64,000 nucleotides of DNA. It comes from Monomorium pharaonis. Its lineage: Eukaryota; Arthropoda; Insecta; Hymenoptera; Formicidae. Position numbers and translations under genes: made by a program. Shown here piece by piece: positions 1-10,548 of the stretch (position 1 is its first letter; every line of letters starts with the position of its first letter). The notes beneath the pieces were generated by a model, which worked only from the letters and a program-made list of their open reading frames with translations, was not told the origin of the DNA and did not search any database. Location of the stretch: positions 8,427,276-8,491,275 of the forward strand of contig NC_050472.1 of NCBI RefSeq assembly GCF_013373865.1. Direction: 5' to 3'.

Positions 1-3000
1 TGAATTTAACATTATAATCACTTACACCTTCCTCTTGAATAATTTTTAGAAATCTATAAAAAAGTTACATTTACTATAAAAAAATATTGTAAATCACATT
101 TTTCGTGTTACATATGTTGTATGTGTGAGTATGCCTAATAATATAAATAAAATTATTAAAATTACCGTGCTGCTTTTTTTTCATTCTGTGTGATGAATAA
201 GATATCATCTGCATATCTGGTCAGAAGGCCATGATTTAAATATTCAGAGAACATTTTTTTTATCATGTCTTGGTAATATATATCTGAGAGAATAGGAGAT
301 AATTTTGCCCCTTGAGGCACTCCATATTGTTTTATTGAATATATCTGACCATTAAATTTGACCTAAATAAAAATGTCATTTAATATTAATTGCAATTTTA
401 ATCTTATATAAGTACATGTGTATTAATTTTACTTTTCGCTGAAAAATGAACTTCTTAATCATCATAGTCAAATTATTTATTTGAACCAATTTAGGTTTTT
501 CTTTGCTCAGAGGTATATTTTTTTTAGAGTTCTTTAGGTAGTGCTCTAAAACTTGCACTGTATATTTTTTCATTTTACTTTGCCTTTTTTTAGTGTTTAA
601 GATAGAAAGTCGTACTGCAAGATAACCGCCATACTTTTCATACAATTCATTGCAAGACATTTCAATAATATCATATAATTTTTCTGCAATAAAGTAATAA
701 AATAAATTACTTATTAATAAATATAATAAATGTTTTAAACACACTATAAATTTGTTTAAATACTTTGATTTATCGAACCAAATGCATCTTGAATGTCACA
801 ACGAACATAATATAATTTCTGTGTGTTTCTGTTTGTTTCTTTAACTCCTTCTGATTGTTCCTTAAATTTTTTTGATATAAAATTCTTAATCGCTTTTACA
901 CAGTTTGGTACAGTTGACATTCCATTTTCATCAAAATACGTGACATATAATTGTTGCAAAAATCTTAAAACAGCTTCAGTATCATCATATTTCTCTTTAA
1001 TATTATTCCTGAAATTGTGTATATAGAATTTTACGAATAATATTCACATTTATAGCATAAATAAAGAATATATTGAAAGAACTACACAGTTAAAAAAACA
1101 TCAGAACAATCTGTGATACTTTCTGTAATTTTTTGAGTGCTAAATACAAATCTAAATTATTTCTAAAGTGTTCCATCATATCAAAATTTTGAGAAATTTG
1201 CAATTAAAGCAAAAAATATTTTCACGTACTTTGTCATATTGTAACTGTGATATGTAATGTGTTGAAGAAATTTTATTGTAATTAAAATTAAATTAATATT
1301 ATTAAGACTTTCAAATGTTAAAAGGAATTTTCAACAGTATCGGCTAATTTATTTTTATTTATATATTTTATTAAATTCTATACATTTTTGCAAAAATTTA
1401 GTTTTTAAATTTTGACATTCAAATATTGAATTTAAAATTTGTCAATTATGACAAAATTGAATTAGTATTCGACCTTATTAAAAAAAATAATTAAAAGCTA
1501 TTTGTAAACTGTTAATAATTTAATTCGTAGCTTTTTCAAAATAAACTCCATATTTAACTACAAATAGCTTATTAATCATAATCAACAAAAACTTTCTTTT
1601 GAGAATTGGAAATCCTAACAATATAGTGAATTTTGATTTCAATAAAACTTCAGCATATCACATATTATATAACATGACTAAATAAAAAACCCTTCTTGGA
1701 ACTTTAATTGTTTTTTTTTTAATTATGACGTGATAATTTAAAAATTGCATTTGTATTCAACATCCAAAAACTATAAAAAATAACTGATCTCATTTTGGTG
1801 TTCAAGAAAATCATTTTTTGTAAAACTGTGTAATTAAACAGATTTAATGTACCTAGTTATATATAAAGGTCTCAAACCAGAAGAACTTGGAATAAATTTA
1901 TATGTCCCAATATATTTCTTATTTAATTTCGTACATGGCACAAGATTAAGAGTATTCTCTTTTTCTTTTATAAATGTTTCTTGCATATTGCACCAATCAT
2001 CTTTTGTAATATAAACCCATTGCTTTCTATGTATTTTCAAAACTATATATTTATGTAAAATCTTTATGATGTATTGTTTAAAAAACCAATGCAATAGCTT
2101 CAGTATAACTATCCATTGTACTGTATTATCAATTGAATGCAACCACTGAATTTGAGAAATCTAAAAAAATAGATATTGCACAGGAAATATTGGAAAATAT
2201 AAATATCAAATTGATAGGGAAAAAATGATAATTCTAATGGAATCAAAGATTTTCTAAAATTTGCTTAATCTTTCATTAACATACATCCAGCCTCTTGAAT
2301 AATGGTTCCAAATCTAATATTCCCCCAGTGGTATTCGTTTTACGTATAGTTCTTTTATATGATTTTATTATTGATATTTTAACTGGAATTGTTTTTAAAA
2401 GATGAAATATCATGTACTTTATAGACTTTCGGTTTCTTGATGTGCCAAATAATTCAAGAGGGACAACTTCATACATTAACAAACTGAAGAAAGCTTGCAA
2501 TACAAGAACATTAATTTGATGTTTAAATTGAGTCTTATATTGAGTCTTACAAGTTCTTTGACTATTCCTTTTTATCGTATATTTCAATTTATTAAAATAA
2601 TCAAATCTATTATGTTTATCTCTGAATGCTTCCAATATTGGTAACAATGCAGGAATAACACTGTCCAAATTAATGTTTTTGTAACATTCAGCAAGCCCAA
2701 TATCTGTACTCAGAATTCTATGACATATATCCCATAGTCCCACATTCTTATTTTCTAAGATGTGATATTTAGCAATTTTTGCCGTGGTACGGCTTACTTT
2801 CCTCAGGCAAGATCTTGATTTAAATAATTTTATTTTTGAGTTATAAACGTAAAATGGAACAGGATGAGATGCTTTTGTCCCTGATGAACATTGTATGTTA
2901 TTAAATATCTTTTTTTTTACACAAAGCTTGCTTTTGCCTAAAAAGGAAAAAAACAATTAACTATTAAAGAAAAATAATCAAATAAAGATAACACAAATTC

Positions 3001-3105
3001 CAATTCAATTATTTTTCCTAAAACAAGGAAATAAATGCGAAAGAAAAAAATAGAAACTTGATATTCATGATATAACTAACTTTCTTCGATATATTTTCCT
3101 GCCAT
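1..3105 (-). CDS. TERT: Telomerase reverse transcriptase, 3' end cut off by window edge
   Basis: Catalytic subunit of telomerase; it copies an RNA template onto chromosome ends in the nucleus. I joined seven minus-strand exons by GT/AG sites and matching phases: 3105-3081, 2937-2285, 2160-1853, 1008-764, 683-433, 362-166 and 53-1, giving 577 residues before the window ends. Visible motifs in order are T (about residues 250-290), motif 1/2 (KFIPSSSGLRPLY, 314-326), motif A (YYVRCDIQDAFGSI, Asp400), a roughly 95-residue insertion in the fingers typical of TERT, B' (YGVPQGAKLSPILSD, 507-521), C (RYADDILFIT, Asp546/547) and the start of D/E (FLKIIQEEG). Only about 225 residues precede the T motif exon, so the TEN domain of vertebrate TERT is absent, as in other insect TERTs. 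The start is ATG 3105, the only ATG whose phase fits exon 2. Motif C reads YADD where vertebrate TERTs have a valine. A retrotransposon RT is unlikely, given the introns, T motif and insertion. Confidence 0.93.
166..362 (-). CDS. TERT: TERT exon 6: RT motifs B' and C (catalytic YADD)
   Basis: The reading was made directly from the minus strand because this exon contains no usable start codon. The acceptor TTATTTAG is followed by GTC AAA TTT AAT in phase 0. The exon carries YGVPQGAKLSPILSD (motif B') and GLLTRYADDILFIT (motif C with Asp546 and Asp547), and ends CG before GTAAT. Exon 7 (53-1) follows in phase and begins RFLKIIQEEGVSDYNVKF, the D/E region. Confidence 0.93.
433..683 (-). CDS. TERT: TERT exon 5: insertion in the fingers domain
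   Basis: This exon codes about residues 411-494, between motifs A and B'. The conserved start of the segment (YGGYLAVRLSIL) matches the region following motif A in other TERTs. The rest is a Lys-rich stretch. A gap of this length between A and B' is a hallmark of TERT and is absent from retroviral and LINE enzymes. The donor is GTAAAA at 432, phase 0. Confidence 0.9.
764..1008 (-). CDS. TERT: TERT exon 4: RT motif A
   Basis: The exon runs from acceptor TTTCAG (phase 2 entry) to a GTATTT donor. It ends in LYYVRCDIQDAFGSI, which is motif A with the first catalytic aspartate (residue 400). The residue after the catalytic pair differs from the VDV of vertebrate TERT. Confidence 0.92.
1853..2160 (-). 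CDS. TERT: TERT exon 3: T motif and RT motifs 1 and 2
   Basis: The exon begins in phase 0 (ATTTCTCAA after TTTTTTTAG) and ends AG before GTACAT. It carries the telomerase-specific T motif (WFFKQYIIKILHKY through WVYITKDDWCNMQ) and the fingers motifs KYIGTYKFIPSSSGLRPLY. These align with human TERT in the same order and spacing. The T motif is not found in retrotransposon reverse transcriptases, so this exon is the best single proof of identity. Confidence 0.93.
2285..2937 (-). CDS. TERT: TERT exon 2: N-terminal RNA-binding region
   Basis: This exon codes residues 9-226 of the TERT model. Its acceptor is a T-rich tract ending in TTTTTAG just above 2937, and its donor is GTATGT at 2284. The region corresponds by position to the telomerase RNA-binding domain. 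It is basic, rich in Lys/Arg/Asn, and contains a WDICHRIL segment and a helix-rich LLPILEAFRDKHNRFDYF segment. Primary-sequence similarity to vertebrate TERT is weak here, so assignment rests on its in-phase splicing to the T-motif exon. Confidence 0.85.
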
Positions 3106-3809
3106 TTTCCATTGTTCCGTAAAACAAATTCAACGAATGCAAACTGGCCAGTAAAAACTTTTAAATTATTTAGAGTGATTAATTGTTACCGGACAAAATC
3201 CATAAAAAATGGCAGAGGTATGTTGGCATTTTCCAAAAATCCCTAGGGATAACATAAATTTATTTCTAAAAGTTGATAACACTGTTGCGCGTTAGGAGTA
3301 CGCAAAAGTGCACGGTCGTACAGTTATCATCCGCTGACATCTACATTCTTTACAATCCTCTGAATCACAGAGTAATCTGCAAGGACAGCCGATACAGGTA
3401 CTCCGGAGTCCGGAGCAATTCGAAGCTCCTCGGGATCGGGAGTGCGAACTCACAGAATTCGCGCAGAGAGAGGACAGGAGTTCGTGTGCTATTAAACGTC
3501 GCGAGAGGCTTCCTCTCGCGATGTCGTGACGGTGACGCGCGGTGATCGATAACATCTCGCGCGTCGCCCTGTGCAACGTCACCGGGAACGATACACCCCG
3601 TCGTCCCCGTCGCCTCCGTCCGAATATCACCACGGAGACTGTCATGTCACGACAGCCTAAGTAGATTAGGCGATTAACGTTTATTATTTCGACAGCGGAC
3701 TGCGTCCACGCGGTGTACCGAAGTGCATGAGTGCACTGGAGTGCACCGAATGCCAGACGGTCCGCCCGTCTCGCGCTGAGTGTCCGAAGTCACAAGGACG
3801 GCCGGCAGC
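3106..3809. promoter_or_regulatory. Shared divergent promoter between TERT and USP8
   Basis: About 700 bp separates the TERT start codon (minus strand, 3105) from the USP8 start codon (plus strand, 3810). The USP8-proximal half, about 3380-3800, is rich in CG dinucleotides while the surrounding DNA is AT-rich. It contains a 23-base hairpin at 3499-3521 (TCGCGAGAGG/CCTCTCGCGA arms), several other TCTCGCG-type words and an ATCGATAA word at 3545-3552 resembling the insect DRE site. No clear TATA box was seen. Shared control of the two genes is inferred from layout only. Confidence 0.7.
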
Positions 3810-4073
3810 ATGTCAGACGCCATGAACCTGACGTACACCTCTGTCAAGGATCTCGAGCAAAAGGCCAAGATCGTTTTCACAGGTAAGGAGCCGCGATGGG
3901 TGTACCAGAGGCTCCCGGCTATGCGACAGATGTCTGATGAGGGGAGGAAAGAAGGGAACGACGAAACCGCGTATATCATGTTGAAGAGGTGGCTGAACTC
4001 GGTCGAGTGGCTGAAGAGAGCCCGTAACAAGGACGGCAAGACGGCCTATGCTGCAAGTATCACTGTCGACCAG
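3810..4073 (+). CDS. USP8: USP8 exon 1: N-terminal dimerisation domain
   Basis: The exon codes 88 residues and ends CAG before GTAAGA, phase 0. The sequence LTYTSVKDLEQKAKI, then TAYIMLKRWLNSVEWLKR, matches the helical USP8 dimerisation/MIT-like domain (SIKDLKKKA and ERAYVLYMKY in the human protein). In vertebrates this part binds ESCRT-III CHMP proteins. Confidence 0.88.
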
Positions 4074-6094
4074 GTAAGAAGGTGGCGTCTCTAAAATTAA
4101 TGATAATCAGCTTGACGTATCGCTGTACAGACAGCGTGGGATACATGAATGTTTGTATTCTAGATAAATGAAGTGAAAAACCTACTTGCAGACTTGAAGC
4201 AAAAGTTAGAGGTACGCTATGAGCTTAACTCCAAGAAGCACAATAATGTGATAGTGGAGCCAATGGAGGTAGAGACGAACGAGTCAGACGCGATACCGAA
4301 TAGTGACATTGGCTTGAAATTGCCAGAAATACCAACTGAAGATATAAGTTTTGGTAGCGATAACGACGAGTTTATGTCGTGCGACCAGTTGTATAATCTT
4401 ATACAAAAAATACGTATTAGATATTTAATTATTGACACCAGGCAGAAAGTACATTATGAAAGTTCCAAGATATTGTCCGATAGATGCATCAACATTCCAC
4501 AATCCGAAATTAGAAAAGGGTGAGTGAGAAACTTTTATGCCGTTTGCCTTGTATTTTTCTTTTGTCTGGCAATTTTCTTATGTCCTTTTTAATTTATATT
4601 GATTTTTTATACATGAATATTTATTTTTTTAGGTTACTGGGTTCTCATTTTGAAAGATATTTTGAAAACGATAAGCATTCGCGTGACTTATTCACTAAGC
4701 GAGCAGCACGGTATATTGATGTTCTCGTCTTGTTGGATTGGAACTCCACGCAAGAGACCCTGTCTATACAGCCTGGTGCCCATATAAATCTGTTAAAGAA
4801 TATTTTTGAGAAATGGGATCCTGGTATAAAGTATAACAATATTAAAATTTTGAGTGGGGGATACCAGGAATGGCTCCAACGATATCCAGCATTTACAACG
4901 AATTCCAACGTTCAGATACCGGAATTCAACAACGTTGTGAATGACATCTTGCAGACGTTTGAATATCCTGACATCGAATCTGACGAGGAAAATGATATAT
5001 TGAAAGAGGAACGAAGGAGAAAGAGCAAATTAAATAATACGAATAGTAGTAACAAGGACATAGACATGGAAATGGATTATGATAACAAGCCAGCGACGTT
5101 TAGACATGCCAGATCGAACAGCAACGATGTCTCTTCTTTAACCAAATCTAAGAATTTTGTTACTCAAGTAACAATATCAATTGATGACAAACGACCGTTT
5201 CGAGGAGATAATGCGAATGGGCCACGTTTGAATAGCCCAAATAGTCCGTCTCGGCTTAAAATATTGTCAAGTAAAGTGCCACAAAACGAAGTGAGCACGA
5301 AACCAGTGATTGATCGCAGCAGTAAACCGACCGCTTTGAAGACCTACGATCCACGATGTAAGGAGATATTAAAGTTCATGAAAGAATTAAATGAATTGGC
5401 GAAGTCAAAGAAAAAGTTAGCTCAGGAATTATTGAGCCAGGAATACGAGCTTTATTCGCAAAATGAGGACAAGTATAACATCAGTGATGAAGAATATCTA
5501 CGATCGGATATAAAATCTTTGAAAGTTAAATTGGAGGATATGGTACTTGTTTATTTATCTTTTATAACTCACTTTGATTTATTGACTACATAACGTGCAA
5601 AACTGTAAAATTTGATTGTTCCAACTTCTTGGTAACTTATCTATTAGATAAACATGTGTCTATGCTTATCTTTCTTTCTAAATAAATAAAAACAGATAAT
5701 AGGCATCTGTAGCGTAAAGTTTTGCAATAAATTGGAACAATCGGCCTCAAGTCATGATAAATTTAATTTACTAAATATTATTTATATTACAGCACAAAAT
5801 GTATCTCAAAGTCGAAAATGAGTTTAATACGTATTTAAAGGAAGTGGATACAATTAAATTTAATCTCACTGACGACAATGAGAAGAAGAATCTTGAATTA
5901 AATCTCTCTATATTAAAGAATGAAAACAAAGATATTGAAACCAAAAGGAAAAAACTACAAGAGTAAATATGCATTTATATATCTTATAATGAAAGTTCTA
6001 ATACATTTAAACACATTGACTACCACTGTACTTACAATGAGTACTTACCAACTTACAATGTAAAAAAATATTTATATAGAGAATGTTTTTTACA

Positions 6095-6130
<36 letters not shown>

Positions 6131-9100
6131 TATAATCGAATTAATACCTAACATTCATCTATGAGTTATTAATAGTTTGGTAATCAATGTGTTAACAAAC
6201 AATTAAAAAAAGACTATATTATTGATAATATCAATTATATTTTTTATATATCTATTATTTTAAAAACTATATTGTTTTAATAGATTAGTCAAGGCATCAC
6301 TTTTTACTGTGTATAATATATTTTTCCATATTTATATGTGTTAATTTATAATTTTGATTATAATTATTTTTTAATAATATTTAATAAAAAGATTTCGAAA
6401 AAAATTTTGTGCATTGAGAAACAATATTTAAAGCATAATGTCCGTTTAAACATACTGTCTATTAGCTGATTACACTTTTACTCTTAAGGACTCAATTCCA
6501 AAAAATTATATTTAAAAATAATGAAAAAAAATTAATTTTTTTTAAATGAACCTTACGCATCAGGATAGAAACAGATGATATAAAATATAATTTTCTAAAT
6601 AATTACAAAAAAAGAAAGCTGAGAAGGCTGCTATTGATAATTTCTATCGCATATTGTTTTAGTGTGTTATAATCAAGAGCTAGTAAGAATCAAACAAAAT
6701 TAAGTTTATAAATTATATCATGTTATTTGAATCAATAATAATATCTTTTCTTGTTTTCCATTCATTTTTTAATAATTTTTTAATAGACACTACTAAAATT
6801 GCATTGTGCAAACAGTCTTTTCCTCGATTTAATTCATATTATGTGATTATAGAGATTTATTACAATATTATGTGATTATAGAGATTTCATACAAAGAGAA
6901 CACCAGGAGATAATGAAGCAAAATGATGGTGATGTTCATAAGGAACCATTGAAGATGGATGGATCATCCATTAACACTGGCTTGGAGCGTTCTTATTCGA
7001 GTCCAAATCTACTACAGGTACAAAAAAACTCCGCGCTACAATCTTACAATTTGTTTTTTTTTTTGTTTATCTATTTAAAATATCGCATAATTACATAATT
7101 CCATTAGTTGGGAGATCGTAAAGCACCTCAGATAGATAGAACTTCTAAGCCACATATTTCGCCTCGCAATCAGAATGGATTGGCAATTGGAAATGAGAAC
7201 ATCAAAGTGTCTTCTCTTAGTTGGGGAAATCGGGAGGAACGAATGACCCCTATTCACGGCACTGTTGTAAGTACTTATTCGGACAAGATTGTACGGGCGC
7301 TTCCCAGCAAAATTACTAATAGAATCTTACATACGAATTATCACAGCTTTCGCTTTCACTACATTCATTTTCGCGATATTAGAGATGATCATTCGAGTTT
7401 TATACGATCAAGAAGCTTACGGTGTTGGGGTTCTCAATCTTCCATTTCATATTATGCTTGGCTAAATCATATATGATATTGTGGTGATATCAGCTTGATA
7501 ATGATTCAATGTAATGCTGAATAGACATACAGTGCTATTATTTGAATATTATTTTAAAATCTTAAGTATGATTATTTTATATATATATAATTTTATATTT
7601 AATATTATGATTTAGATTATTTAGAAATTAATTTCAATTTCTTTTTGTTAAAAGTACTTTATGTAAATATTAAAATATTAATCAGTATTGTTATTATAAA
7701 ATCCGGATTTGATTAATTAAAAAAATTTTTTAACATTATTTTAACATTTTAAATAAATATATGAATATAATTTAATTTGTAAAATATAATTTCAAGTACG
7801 AAGGATATATTAGATTATATATTAAACATAATGATTCTCAGGAAAATATTGTAAATACAATACTATAGATATTTTGATGGAGAAACATTCTGTTTAACAT
7901 TAATACATAACTTATACAACAAAGTATTCTATATAATATATAACACACAAATAAACAAACAATATAGTAGCTTTTTTGCTTTTAAACATTATTTTTTGGA
8001 TTAAAATTTATTTGAAAAATATACTGTTAATTATATCTTTGTTATTCATATTGTCTTTGAAAAATGAATATTCCAGTAATCGATAAATGTGATTCAAGAT
8101 GGTAAGCTCTTTACGCAATTACATGTAAATTACAACATTATATGTTAAAAATAAAGAATAAAACACACAGAGAGCTGAGGGGCATATGATACATTCAGCG
8201 ATTAAGCATTTTGCATTTTTGAAGCGCAATTTTGTTAGTAAAATATGTTATATTAAAAATACATCAATAAATTACATCAATAAAATTTGGTCTACATCAT
8301 CAATGGAATTTGCAATCTCATAAATGGATCAATGGACGATTGAGTCACTTTTAGATTGCTATAAGTAATAATTAAATAGTTGTCTTATGAGAAAAATGCC
8401 AACAAGGAAATTTAGGCGTAATATGTAACCATAATGAAGAATTTTAATTCCTGAAGGCCACACTTCTACCCAGTTACACGGTAGCCACACAGGTGCGATT
8501 TGAGATTTTGTATTTTTAAGTTTTAATAACTTTGTGTGTAATTATTCAAATCAATCTCAAACGTATACTTTATATCATTTTTCGTAGAATCCAATAGAAA
8601 TACTTGTAGAAGTAAAAAATATCATTGACATAATAAAAAATTACGATTTTCAAAACAAGATTTTCAAAATTTTCAATTTTTGTTTTTCCCAAATCGCACC
8701 CGTGTGGCCTCCAAGAGTTAAAAATGATAACATGTAATGACAAATATGTTTGCGGTTATTCATAATACGTATAAGCAAGTAAAAATGACTCAATTGCCCC
8801 AGACATATAGAACAAATAAATGTTTTAAGATTGTTTCTCTCCATTAAAATATTACACCTTATTTTTGATACTTGTAATATTGTGATATCTCAAAGAGATT
8901 TTATAATTCGTAAAAAAATTCAATAAAACCAAGATTTTTTCTTATTATAATTATAGCCATAGAACGAATTTTATAAGTTAAGATATATAGTGCAAAAATA
9001 AAAAAAATATATAACTGATATATGTCTAATGATTTCTTGCCGACAAGAAATTTTGTAATTCGTAGAGCACATGCCACGTGCAACATAATTGTATCATATA

Positions 9101-10501
9101 GTACACATGAATGTACGCGCACGTGTACACGCGCGAGTGACTAAACACACGTGGGGTTTCTCAATCCAATCCACAGACAAGTTCCACAGATAAATAAATG
9201 ATTAGCGCTATAACAAACACGCGCCAGTGTCCGAGCAACATTTGCCAAATCGGGGATCACCTGCCGAAGGTGTTTCTTTCTGAAAGTATTTTTTTTAAGT
9301 TATAAAGAGGCATTTATTAGAAAAAAAATTAAAAGCTAATTACAATAAAATATTAATTATCTAAGAAAATTTATATTGTGTATATATACATGTGTGTGTG
9401 TGCGTGTGTGTGTGTATGTGTCTGTTAATATTTATTCATTAATATTAACGTTAATATTACAATAATGTCATTGCTTTTGGTTCACGAATCATTCATTAGC
9501 TCACAGCGATGATATAATGTTTAACTGTAATTTGATGCACGATAATATAGTCAAATATGTGTGGGTTCAGTGCTTATTATTTTGTGATAAAATAATTTTT
9601 TGTTGGTGTGCTAAAGAATGATAGAGACAATGGTGTGTCTTCAGAAAAGATTTATTCCATTACAATTACTTAATTATTTTAAAAAGGTAAAATAATTAAT
9701 ACAAGTAATTTTGTGCTAATTTTTAAGTAACTCATCTGAGAGAAATTTTGAAGAAATTAAATTATTATCCTTTTTTATAGAAATGATTAAATATAGATCT
9801 TTAATTTCTTTGTGAAAATTACATTATTTAATTAAATATTTGTTAATATGTAGTTATGCACTGTATGCAGGGTATCCCGGAAGGAAAAGTAATTTTCTAA
9901 GAGATTATAGTATCATCGGCCATTTTTAAAATGAACATGTTATCTGTATCGGATGCGAACGATTATTGCGATAGAACTGTCTAAATGTAAAAGTTAAAGA
10001 TTTACATTAAACTTTTATGTTTTATTTCATATTTCTTGTCAAGTGACGTTCTTCTATAACGACAATAGCATCCATTATTCTGCGAGTGAGCAATTTGTCT
10101 CGTGTATTAATTTTTTTTTTTCGGTACACTTTACCTTTCAATCCACCCTTCAATAAAAAAAAATTCGAGTGAAAATCTAAGATTGAAGTCTGATGATCTG
10201 GATAGTTAGGAAATAGGAAATACTATACAATATTATACATTTATATGATTATATCTCGATAACCCCTTTCGGTATAAACCACATGCTTATATATTTTTAT
10301 TTAAAATGGCTGATATACTGTGATCTCCTGGAATATTGATCTTTTCCCCGGGAATACCCCGTATAATTTTATATATGTTTATATATTGTTATTTATTACA
10401 TGAAATTTAATGAATATTTAATGAACATTAACTCGTCAACGATTTCTTAATGGAATGTTTTAAATGCCATATATGTATTAAGAAATAAATAATAAATGCC
10501 A

Positions 10502-10548
<47 letters not shown>

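Noticed and set aside
166..1008. Reverse transcriptase motifs as a LINE or other retrotransposon
   Set aside because: The segments are separated by phase-matched introns, preceded by a T motif and interrupted by the TERT-type insertion between motifs A and B'.
3780..3809. Extending USP8 upstream of ATG 3810
   Set aside because: The open frame upstream starts only at a non-ATG codon. ATG 3810 is the first ATG in frame and directly precedes the conserved domain.
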